Translations under genes and position numbers: made by a program | From: Actinomycetes bacterium | GTDB taxonomy: Bacteria > Actinomycetota > Acidimicrobiia > Acidimicrobiales > Bog-793 | Direction of reading: 5' to 3' | Length of the DNA: 7,536 nucleotides | NCBI GenBank assembly: GCA_021785095.1 | Contig: JAJYGM010000777.1 | Coordinates: 1-7,536, forward strand | Shown here: piece by piece, positions 1 through 4,758 of the stretch | Layout of the letters: each line of letters starts with the position of its first letter | Numbering within the stretch: the stretch's first letter is position 1 | Notes under the pieces: generated by a model | Told to the model about the DNA's origin: nothing | Databases searched by the model: none | The model's input: only the letters and a program-made list of their open reading frames with translations

Positions 1-1
1 T

Positions 2-163
2 TCCGATCTCTCGGGCGTCCCAGGGTCCCTCGCGGTGGAGACCCTGCACGGGACCGTGCTCGCCGCGCCGGGCGACTGGATTGTCCAGGGCCCCGGCGGC
101 GACTACTGGCCGATCACCGACGAGCGGTTCCAGGCGACCTACGAGGCCGCTAGCTCTTCGTAG
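2..163 (+). CDS. C-terminal end of a phage protein with PGDWI...F.ATYE motif (5' truncated)
   Basis: The reading frame is open from the left edge to a TAG at 161-163, and 53 residues are visible; the start lies outside the window. The tail reads ETLHGTVLAAPGDWIVQGPG, then GDYWPITDERFQATYEAASSS. This PGDWI-V-x-G-x-x-G-[DE]-[FY]-[WY]-P...F-x-ATYE pattern is one I recognise as the C-terminus of many small phage-encoded proteins of unknown function, where it appears to form a compact beta-rich domain. I infer it belongs to the same phage genome but to the transcription unit before the HNH/terminase operon. The last 14 bases overlap a possible minus-strand small gene. No enzymatic residues are visible, so no function is assigned. 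Confidence 0.8.
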   Translation, partial: SDLSGVPGSLAVETLHGTVLAAPGDWIVQGPGGDYWPITDERFQATYEAASSS

Positions 164-233
164 GCCAGGATCGACCGATCCCGAAGGCGATCAGGCACAG
201 GATCCCGATCGCGATCCAGCTCGTCAGCGTCAT
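150..233 (-). CDS. Putative 27-residue single-span membrane peptide
   Basis: Read on the minus strand, an ATG at 233-231 opens 27 codons ending in TAG at 152-150. The product is MTLTSWIAIGILCLIAFG followed by IGRSWPTKS. A hydrophobic stretch (residues 5-20) is followed by a basic/polar end (R21, K26), the layout of a tiny single-span membrane protein. An AGGA Shine-Dalgarno element sits 7 bases before the ATG on that strand. The frame overlaps the 3' end of the preceding plus-strand gene by 14 bases, so the two would be convergent. Its isoleucines use ATC after a G, which accounts for the cluster of GATC tetramers here. Phages often carry such peptides and their roles (superinfection exclusion, lysis timing) vary; nothing here specifies one. 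It could also be chance, because the frame is short. Confidence 0.4.
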   Translation of the reverse strand: MTLTSWIAIGILCLIAFGIGRSWPTKS

Positions 234-254
234 GCCCGGATCCTGACACACGAA

Positions 255-284
255 GGCCCCGGGAGTCGAGGCTCTCCTGGGGCC
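255..284 (+). terminator. GC-rich hairpin, possible terminator of the left-hand gene
   Basis: The arm GGCCCCGGGAG (255-265) pairs with CTCCTGGGGCC (274-284) across an 8-base loop, giving 11 pairs including one G-U wobble when read as plus-strand RNA. On the minus strand that pair becomes C-A, so the structure favours plus-strand transcripts coming from the gene that ends at 163. No T-run follows, so classic intrinsic termination is not shown. High-GC actinobacterial terminators often lack a strong T tract, which leaves this possible. Confidence 0.35.
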
Positions 285-318
285 CGTGCCGTGCGGTTGA
301 GGGGCTCATCCTACACCA

Positions 319-334
319 TGTTTCACGGGAAACG
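319..334. promoter_or_regulatory. parS-like palindrome (possible ParB-binding site)
   Basis: The 16-mer TGTTTCACGGGAAACG matches the widely conserved bacterial parS consensus TGTTTCACGTGAAACA at 14 of 16 positions. Its inner inverted repeat is GTTTC-ACGG-GAAAC. The left half (TGTTTCAC) is a perfect parS half-site. The right half carries G where parS has T, the base found at that position in the Noc-type site (TATTTCCCGGGAAATA). It lies 5 bases upstream of the -35 box of the operon promoter. It could bind a host or phage ParB-like protein, or be a simple operator for an unrelated repressor; no ParB gene is in the window. Confidence 0.45.
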
Positions 335-338
335 CTAC

Positions 339-367
339 TTGATGTCGCGTGACCGGTAGGGTAGGGT
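339..367 (+). promoter_or_regulatory. Sigma70/SigA-type promoter, possibly leaderless, for the HNH operon
   Basis: The -35 box TTGATG (339-344) is separated by exactly 17 bases from the -10 box TAGGGT (362-367), close to the TTGACA / TAnnnT pattern of actinobacterial housekeeping promoters. The -10 ends 7 bases before the ATG at 375, so transcription would be expected to begin at or within a base or so of the start codon. That is the geometry of leaderless mRNAs, which are common in actinobacteria. A weak AGGG (363-366) could serve as a ribosome site only if transcription started further upstream. Confidence 0.5.
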
Positions 368-374
368 GCCCTCC

Positions 375-755
375 ATGCCCAGGTACTCCCGGGACTACGC
401 GGCAAGGCGCGTGGAGGACCTCCGCGGCTCCGCCTCCGACCGTAGAGCCCGCAAGCGCTGGATCCTCGAGACGTTCGGCGACGGAGGGGTCTGTCCCTGT
501 ACCTGGTGCGGGGCCCTCGTGAGCTTCGAGTCCATGCACGTCGACCGCTTCCCCGTCTGCGGCCGCGACGGAGGGCGCTACGTCCACGAGAACATCGTGC
601 CGGCCTGCCCCTCCTGCAACCTCACCCGCTGCCAGCGCTGTGGCGACCAGCAGCGCGAGGCGGTGCTCGAGGCGACGATCGATTGGTCCACGGTCGTGGT
701 TGACGAGGACGGAAGGGTCCTGGTCGCAGGGCTCAGCCCGGGCGGCCGTCTGTGA
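375..755 (+). CDS. HNH endonuclease-like protein
   Basis: The 126-residue product has the core of an HNH (beta-beta-alpha metal) nuclease. A first Cys pair lies in CPCTWC (C42, C45), then MHVDRF (H55, D57, R58), a glycine pair (G66, G67), HENIVPACPSCN (N73, C78, C81, N82) and a further CQRC pair (C86, C89). The order CxxC - xVDR - GG - N - CxxCN matches a phage HNH variant in which the usual D-H is D-R. HNH proteins beside terminase genes are known to assist DNA cutting during packaging, a likely role here as TerL is five genes downstream. I chose ATG 375 because of the promoter geometry; an in-frame GTG at 366 would add three residues but falls inside the -10 box. The divergence at the catalytic site means activity cannot be assumed. 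Confidence 0.75.
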   Translation: MPRYSRDYAARRVEDLRGSASDRRARKRWILETFGDGGVCPCTWCGALVSFESMHVDRFPVCGRDGGRYVHENIVPACPSCNLTRCQRCGDQQREAVLEATIDWSTVVVDEDGRVLVAGLSPGGRL

Positions 756-910
756 TCGTCCTGTGCCCCTTCTGCGGCGAGCCCAAGTCCCAGCCGATCG
801 CCCTGCGGCTGCACACGAGCCTGTCCCACGGATGTGCGCCGGTGGGGACGCCGCACTTCGAACCTGTCCACGGGCCGACGACGGCCCACGAGCCCGTACC
901 GGAGGACTGA
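752..910 (+). CDS. 52-residue C2H2 zinc-finger-like peptide
   Basis: A GTG at 752 overlaps the TGA of the HNH gene (GTGA), and the frame runs to a TGA at 908-910. The N-terminus is MIVLCPFCGEPKSQPIALRL followed by HTSLSHGC. C5 and C8 with H21 and H26 give C-x2-C-x12-H-x4-H, the spacing of a classic C2H2 zinc finger, with hydrophobic residues between. The C-terminal half is Pro/His-rich and probably disordered. Its stop codon overlaps the ribosome site of the next gene, so translation is likely coupled on both sides. Such small finger peptides are found in phage genomes and may bind nucleic acid or protein; the target is unknown. No clear Shine-Dalgarno element precedes it, consistent with expression by re-initiation. 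Confidence 0.6.
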   Translation: MIVLCPFCGEPKSQPIALRLHTSLSHGCAPVGTPHFEPVHGPTTAHEPVPED

Positions 911-911
911 G

Positions 912-1133
912 ATGGCACGACTCACCACCAGCGGCCGCAAGGCGCTCCCCAAGTCAGACTTCGGCGAGCCCGGCAAGCGCGCCTACCCGATGCCCGACAA
1001 GGCCCACGCCCGCAACGCGAAGGCCCGCGCCTCGCAGGCTGTGAACGCCGGCCGGATGTCCAAGCAGACCGAGAGCCGGATCGACGCAAAGGCTGACCGC
1101 GTGCTCGGCAAGGGGAAGGCCAAGGGCAAGTGA
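912..1133 (+). CDS. Small basic phage protein (YPMPDKAHARNAKARASQ family)
   Basis: The 73-residue product starts MARLTTSGRKALPKSDFGEP, continues GKRAYPMPDKAHARNAKARA and ends in a Lys/Gly-rich tail. I recognise the arrangement LPxSxF-x2-P-x2-R-x-YP-[MV]-x-D-x2-HA-x-NA-x-ARA from small conserved proteins common in phages and some bacteria, whose function is not established. The basic, mostly helical C-terminal half would suit nucleic-acid contact, but this is inference. ATG 912 is chosen because GGAGG at 901-905 sits 6 bases upstream; a longer frame opening at GTG 834 would run back through the preceding finger-peptide gene without a better ribosome site. Confidence 0.85.
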   Translation: MARLTTSGRKALPKSDFGEPGKRAYPMPDKAHARNAKARASQAVNAGRMSKQTESRIDAKADRVLGKGKAKGK

Positions 1134-1213
1134 TCGTGGCGTTCCTTGGCGGGGTTCTGGTCGGCATCGCCATCGGCCTGAACCTGGCCGAGCGCTTCCA
1201 CCACGGCCGCTGA
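1130..1213 (+). CDS. 27-residue membrane peptide
   Basis: A GTG at 1130 overlaps the TGA of the preceding gene (GTGA), and the frame ends with TGA at 1211-1213, whose last base is the A of the next ATG. The product MIVAFLGGVLVGIAIGLNLA then ERFHHGR is a single hydrophobic span (residues 2-20) rich in small residues (GGVLVGIAIG), followed by a short polar, positively charged tail. The GxxxG-like spacing (G8, G12, G16) would allow helix packing. A second GTG at 1136 could be the start instead, shortening it by two residues. The exact fit between two genes with overlaps at both ends argues that it is translated. Function unknown. Confidence 0.6.
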   Translation: MIVAFLGGVLVGIAIGLNLAERFHHGR

Positions 1214-1446
1214 TGCCTGGCGTCGACGATGTCCCACAGGACATCGTTCTGGACGACTGGGTAGCTGTCTCGCTGGACACTCAGCAGGTTCCCGTTCGTC
1301 TCTGTCCCCGGTGCGAGGTCGCCGGTGCTCTGGAGGTCTGCTGGATCTGCGGCGGTCCCACCGAGCCTGTCTACGTCCGGCCCTCCGTGCTGCCCGGTGG
1401 CTGGCGCGGGCTCGTCGAGCTCGACGAGCTGCTCGTGCTGCCATGA
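1213..1446 (+). CDS. Small zinc-ribbon-like protein
   Basis: The 77-residue product has two Cys pairs, LCPRC (C31, C34) and CWIC (C43, C46), spaced C-x2-C-x8-C-x2-C as in a compact zinc ribbon. An acidic N-terminal part (residues 4-22) and a hydrophobic/acidic C-terminus (LVELDELLVLP) flank it. The ATG at 1213 overlaps the previous stop (TGATG) and its own stop overlaps the terL start (ATGA), so it is probably translationally coupled to terL. Zinc-ribbon minis next to terminase genes are frequent in actinophages and their function is unknown. It does not look like a terminase small subunit because no helix-turn-helix can be seen. Confidence 0.75.
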   Translation: MPGVDDVPQDIVLDDWVAVSLDTQQVPVRLCPRCEVAGALEVCWICGGPTEPVYVRPSVLPGGWRGLVELDELLVLP

Positions 1447-3200
1447 CCGAAGCCGAAGCGCCGCCGCTTGATCTTGAACGGGCCCTGCGGGATTTCCAGC
1501 AGGACTTCGCGCTCTACGCCCGGACGTGTCTCAAGATCCGGACCAAGGACGCCGGCATCGCGCGTCTGGACTTGAACCGCTCTCAGCGGATGGTCCACGA
1601 GCGCATCTCCCGCCAGCGCCGTGAGCAGGGTCGCGTGCGGGCGGTGATCCTGAAGGCTCGCCAGCAGGGCGTCTCGACCTACGTCGCTGGCCGCTTCTAC
1701 CGCGCGGTCACGATGCGTCCGGGCATCGAGTCCCTGGTCGTCGCCGACGAGCGCAAGCGCTCCGAGAAGCTCTTCGAGATCTACGACCGGTACAACCGGG
1801 AGCTTCCGCCGGCGCTGAAGCCGAAGCAGAGGTTCGCGACCAAGGGCAAGCACCTGGTCTTCGACGACCCCTCGGGCGGAGGCCTCTCGAGCCAGGTGGG
1901 GGTCGAGACGGCGAAGGACGCCGAGGTGGGCCGGGCCTCCACGATCCAGCTCCTGCACCTCTCGGAGCTCGCCTTCTGGACCACCCCTGACGCCGCGTGG
2001 ACCTCGCTCATGCAGGCGGTTCCCGACGAGGACTCCGAGATCGTCGTGGAGTCGACCGCCAACGGTGTCGGGGGGCTCTTCTACGAGCTCTGGAACGAGG
2101 CCGAGGCCGATCCGGACTCGGGCTGGGTCGCGATCTTCCTGCCCTGGTGGATCCACGAGGAGTACTCGGTCCCGGTCGGCGAGGCGGAGGTCCGCCACAT
2201 CGACGAGACGCTGGACGAGTTCGAGCGCGAGGCGCTCACTGCCGGGATCCTGTTCGAGGGCGAGCACCACGTCCTTGCTCACTCCCAGCTCGCGTGGCGG
2301 CGCCGGACGATCAAGGAGAAGCTCGCCGGCGACGCGCGGAAGTTCCGCCAGGAGTACCCGGCCACCCCTCGAGAGGCCTTCCTGGTGTCGGGCAACCCGT
2401 TCTTCGACGAGGACGCCCTGATCCGCTACGAGGAGGTCACGCGGTCCCCGGTGCGCGGGAACATCGTGCAGCATCTCGGCGGCGTGGCCTTCCGGCCCGC
2501 GGAGCGCGGGTACCTGCGGGCCTGGGAGCGGCCGCGGGAGGACGGCGTCTACGTCATCTGGGCCGACACCGCGTCGGGGCGCCGAGTGGCCGCGCGAGGG
2601 GTCGACGTCGACTTCGAGGGTGGAGGGTCGGATTTCTCGTCCGCCTACGTGTACGACGTCTCGACCCGGAGCTATGTGGCGAACCTGCATGGCCGGATCG
2701 CGCCAGAGATCTTCGCCCAGATGCTCTATGACCTCGGCTTCTTCTACTCGAGCCGATCGAGCACGGTCGACCGGCTCTCCTACCAGCCGGCGCTCGTCGC
2801 CGTGGAGCGCAACCACAGTTCGGGCGAGACGGTCATCCGCATCCTGAAGGACGACCTCGCCTACCCGAACCTCTTCTACCACCGCACGATCAACCGCCGC
2901 ACGAACAAGCCGACCGTCCTCGCGGGCTGGGTTACCAACGTCGAGACGCGCCAGCCGATGCTCGATGAGTTCTCGGCCCTGATCCGCCAGGACGAGATCG
3001 CGATCTGGGACGCCGACCTCATTCGCGAGTGCTGGACGTTCGTTCGCGGCGAGGACGGGAAGCCCCAGGCCCAGGACGGCTGCCACGACGACCGCGTCAT
3101 GTCGGCCGCCGGATCCGTCGCAATCTCCCGCTACGCCACCGGGCCCTCGAGCGGCGTGCCGGACCTCTACAAGCCTGGGGAGGGTGCGACGGGTGCTTGA
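1443..3200 (+). CDS. terL: Terminase large subunit (packaging ATPase and nuclease)
   Basis: This 585-residue protein is the motor that pumps phage DNA into the prohead through the portal and cuts the genome. The ATPase half shows a Walker A-type loop KARQQGVST (residues 71-79), a Walker B strand ending in the catalytic Glu (QLLHLSE, E175), the coupling motif ESTANG (203-208) and the typical linker EYPATPREAF...SGNPFF (304-321). The RNase H-like nuclease half shows D375 in WADTASG, acidic residues around SDF (D397), E455 in VAVERN and HDD (D549, D550) near the C-terminus, the usual acidic metal-binding set. Length is in the range for the family and all motifs are intact. ATG 1443 is used because it overlaps the previous stop (ATGA); an upstream frame start at 1311 would lie entirely inside the preceding gene. 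Confidence 0.95.
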   Translation: MTEAEAPPLDLERALRDFQQDFALYARTCLKIRTKDAGIARLDLNRSQRMVHERISRQRREQGRVRAVILKARQQGVSTYVAGRFYRAVTMRPGIESLVVADERKRSEKLFEIYDRYNRELPPALKPKQRFATKGKHLVFDDPSGGGLSSQVGVETAKDAEVGRASTIQLLHLSELAFWTTPDAAWTSLMQAVPDEDSEIVVESTANGVGGLFYELWNEAEADPDSGWVAIFLPWWIHEEYSVPVGEAEVRHIDETLDEFEREALTAGILFEGEHHVLAHSQLAWRRRTIKEKLAGDARKFRQEYPATPREAFLVSGNPFFDEDALIRYEEVTRSPVRGNIVQHLGGVAFRPAERGYLRAWERPREDGVYVIWADTASGRRVAARGVDVDFEGGGSDFSSAYVYDVSTRSYVANLHGRIAPEIFAQMLYDLGFFYSSRSSTVDRLSYQPALVAVERNHSSGETVIRILKDDLAYPNLFYHRTINRRTNKPTVLAGWVTNVETRQPMLDEFSALIRQDEIAIWDADLIRECWTFVRGEDGKPQAQDGCHDDRVMSAAGSVAISRYATGPSSGVPDLYKPGEGATGA

Positions 3201-3227
3201 CAGCCGTTTCCATACTGGAGGTGAGCG

Positions 3228-3422
3228 GTGGACTTCGACCAGATGATCGACCTGCTCTTTGAGGCGCACGCCTTCGTGGTCGTCGTCTGGAAGGACGGCG
3301 CGCCCACCTTCTTCTCTGATGCTGCCCCCGTGCCGGCGAAGGTGGCGATGGCTCGTCACCTGCTCGCCCACGGGATGCATGTCGTTGCCCACGTCCCCTC
3401 CATCAAGGGCTCGGCGAACTGA
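3228..3422 (+). CDS. Small protein of unknown function
   Basis: A GTG at 3228 is preceded by GGAGG (3217-3221) at 6 bases, one of the clearer ribosome sites in the window, and follows terL after a 27-base gap. The 64-residue product has a hydrophobic strand AFVVVVW (residues 15-21), an acidic N-terminus (MDFDQMIDLLFEA) and a helical, His-containing C-terminal half (VAMARHLLAHGMHVVAHV). It looks like a small soluble alpha/beta fold. I do not recognise the family. Its stop overlaps the next start (TGATG), so it belongs to the same operon. Confidence 0.75.
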   Translation: MDFDQMIDLLFEAHAFVVVVWKDGAPTFFSDAAPVPAKVAMARHLLAHGMHVVAHVPSIKGSAN

Positions 3423-3760
3423 TGGGCATCCACGCCCAGGTCGACATCGAGGACCTGATGGTCAAGGTGTCCGACCAGCTCGAGGAGTGGACCGACAAGC
3501 TGATCGAGCTCGCGGACGCCTCGGCGGAGGTCGAGGCCGACTACAAGCTCGCGTACTTCCGCTCGATCCTTCACTCGCAGGGCAAGTCCGAGGAGAACCG
3601 CAAGGCCGAGGCGAACGTGGCCAACGAGCCGCTGTTTCGGGCGCACCTCACGATGGAGGCGCGCGTCGACGCTACCAAGCAGAAGATCCGCAGCTTGCAG
3701 TCGCGCCTGGACACGCTGCGCTCGATCAACGCGAATGTCCGGGCTCAGGTGGGCCCGTGA
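3422..3760 (+). CDS. Helical/coiled-coil phage protein of unknown function
   Basis: The 112-residue product is predicted by eye to be almost wholly helical: an acidic first helix (residues 9-40), a central YKLAYFRSIL...GKSEENRKAEANVA segment (41-67), and a last helix with heptad-like hydrophobics (76-110, ARVDATKQKIRSLQSRLDTL). This layout (helix, Y-K-x-AY-x-R, helix, RI/RL-D-x-L-R) resembles a common actinophage small-protein family encoded among packaging or early genes; no role is established. ATG 3422 overlaps the previous stop (TGATG). The repeated helices could form a homo-oligomer or bind a structural partner, which is inference. Confidence 0.8.
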   Translation: MGIHAQVDIEDLMVKVSDQLEEWTDKLIELADASAEVEADYKLAYFRSILHSQGKSEENRKAEANVANEPLFRAHLTMEARVDATKQKIRSLQSRLDTLRSINANVRAQVGP

Positions 3761-3770
3761 GGAGGGTCTG

Positions 3771-4052
3771 ATGGCGCTCATCGGGCTCGGGGACGCGGCC
3801 AACTGGGCGCAGGTCCTCTCGGTCCTGGTCCCGGCGAGCATCGCCGTCTCGGTGTGGCGCATGAAGCGCTGCCGCGTTCCCTGGTGCGTGCGCTGGGGCC
3901 AGCACCCGGTCGACGGAACGCCCTGGAAGACCTGCACCAAGCATCTGACGCGGGCCCACCACGTGCATCTTCTCGATGTCCTGCGGGACAAGCACCCGAA
4001 GACGCACGCGTTCCTGAACCCGGGCTCGGCCGTCCTGCCTCCACGGGGATGA
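3771..4052 (+). CDS. Membrane-anchored Cys/His (zinc-binding?) protein
   Basis: The 93-residue product begins with a hydrophobic segment (about residues 10-29, ANWAQVLSVLVPASIAVSVW) followed by positive residues, so the rest is probably cytoplasmic. A Cys/His cluster follows: CRVPWC (C34, C39), QHPVDGTPWKTCTKH (H45, C55, H58) and a His-rich stretch RAHHVH (H63, H64, H66), plausible zinc ligands. ATG 3771 is chosen because GGAGGG (3761-3766) lies just upstream; the frame extends back to a GTG at 3735 that falls inside the preceding gene. A single-span anchor plus a C..C..HPVxGT..KTC.KH knuckle is a layout I associate with small actinophage proteins of unknown function. Confidence 0.75.
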   Translation: MALIGLGDAANWAQVLSVLVPASIAVSVWRMKRCRVPWCVRWGQHPVDGTPWKTCTKHLTRAHHVHLLDVLRDKHPKTHAFLNPGSAVLPPRG

Positions 4053-4141
4053 AGCGCTCCCTGCTCGCTCTGATCTCCTGCTACGGCCTCTGGCGCTTCT
4101 GGCGCCACCTGATCTCCGAGGACTGGATGGTGAACCCCTGA
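4049..4141 (+). CDS. 30-residue aromatic/basic peptide
   Basis: ATG 4049 overlaps the preceding stop (ATGA) and the frame ends in a TGA at 4139-4141 that shares its last base with the next ATG. The product is MKRSLLALISCYGLWRFWRH then LISEDWMVNP. A short hydrophobic helix (residues 4-14) runs into an interfacial Trp/Arg segment (W15, R16, W18, R19), so it could be a small membrane-surface peptide or a short single-span protein. The perfect overlaps at both ends support real translation. No family recognised. Confidence 0.55.
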   Translation: MKRSLLALISCYGLWRFWRHLISEDWMVNP

Positions 4142-4749
4142 TGCTGCCCCCGGGCGACCCCTCGATGACGATGCGCCCGAACATGGTGCCGGGCTACCAG
4201 CTCCCCATGGGCCAGTCACCGCCGCAGCTCCCGCTGCCCGGCCAGGCGCCGCCCTCGGGAGCCCCCGGGCCGATGACGATGCCCGGAGGGGCCCCCATGC
4301 AGGGCGGCCCTCCGATGAATGGCTTCCAGGGCCTGCCGCCCCAGCTCCAGGCGATCATCTCCCAGCTCCCGCCGCAGGCCCAGGCGCTGCTTGCCCAGCT
4401 CCCGCCGCAGGCTGTGATGGCCGTCCTCGCCCATGTCCTCGGCGGCTCGATCGGCCAGGTTCCCGCCGGCCCCTCGAACCCGGGGGGGCTTGGCCCGACG
4501 CCGCCGCCCGGGTTCGGGGGGGCGCCCCCCAGCATGATGCCTTCCTCGGGCGGTCCCATCCCGCCGGCGGCGCTTGGGACGCCCACGATGAACGGAATCC
4601 CGGCGGGGATGCAGATGTCTCCCGGGTACTTCTCGCCCTACGGGCTGCAGGGGCCGAACGGCCCTTACGGCCTCTCGGGGCCTGCTGTTGCCCTGGCGGC
4701 CGCCACGGGCCAGCCGATCACCGACGCGACCCTCAACGCGAGGGGATAG
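4141..4749 (+). CDS. Pro/Gly/Met/Gln-rich low-complexity protein with 11-residue repeat
   Basis: The 202-residue product is dominated by Pro, Gly, Met, Gln and Ala with very few charged residues, so most of it should be disordered. The exception is residues 65-97, three tandem 11-residue units (LPPQLQAIISQ, LPPQAQALLAQ, LPPQAVMAVLA) forming hydrophobic helices each opened by PP, followed by HVLGG. Near the C-terminus lies SPGYFSPYG (160-168), whose PGYFSP core recurs in the product of 5299-5874, and the end (residues 181-202) looks more ordered. The gene starts with ATG overlapping the previous stop (TGATG), without a good ribosome site of its own. It carries two G7 runs (4482-4488, 4516-4522). 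Its place between terL and the portal gene suggests a virion or head-assembly role, but I do not recognise a family. Confidence 0.75.
   Translation: MLPPGDPSMTMRPNMVPGYQLPMGQSPPQLPLPGQAPPSGAPGPMTMPGGAPMQGGPPMNGFQGLPPQLQAIISQLPPQAQALLAQLPPQAVMAVLAHVLGGSIGQVPAGPSNPGGLGPTPPPGFGGAPPSMMPSSGGPIPPAALGTPTMNGIPAGMQMSPGYFSPYGLQGPNGPYGLSGPAVALAAATGQPITDATLNARG
4333..4431 (+). repeat. Three tandem 33-base coding repeats (11-residue LPPQ units)
   Basis: The 33-base units begin at 4333, 4366 and 4399. Each encodes L-P-P-Q followed by seven mostly hydrophobic or small residues. Units 2 and 3 share the identical opening CTCCCGCCGCAGGC, while unit 1 differs at wobble positions. This points to duplication followed by drift, with selection on the protein pattern. 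Confidence 0.75.
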
Positions 4750-4758
4750 GAGCCTTCG

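Larger units (their letters stand above)
164..374. other. Intergenic control region upstream of the HNH/terminase operon
   Basis: This is the only stretch of more than about 60 bases without a plus-strand gene. It contains most of the minus-strand peptide candidate (up to 233), seven GATC tetramers between 169 and 242, an 11-bp hairpin (255-284), a parS-like palindrome (319-334) and a promoter (339-367). I see no tRNA or other RNA gene. Its position just before the packaging genes also makes it a candidate place for a packaging site, but no cos or pac sequence can be recognised directly. Confidence 0.6.

Noticed and set aside
1997..2731. Plus-strand 244-codon frame inside terL
   Set aside because: Arg/Gly-rich out-of-frame shadow of terL without a ribosome site.
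3197..3216. TTGACA at the end of terL with CATACT downstream as a promoter
   Set aside because: The boxes are only 8 bases apart instead of 16-18, and no -10 box exists at the right distance; the operon probably reads through.
1371..3392. Long minus-strand open frame opposite terL (673 codons)
   Set aside because: It lies entirely antisense to an intact terminase with all motifs, lacks recognisable domains and reads as Arg/Val/Leu/Asp-rich shadow sequence typical of high-GC DNA.
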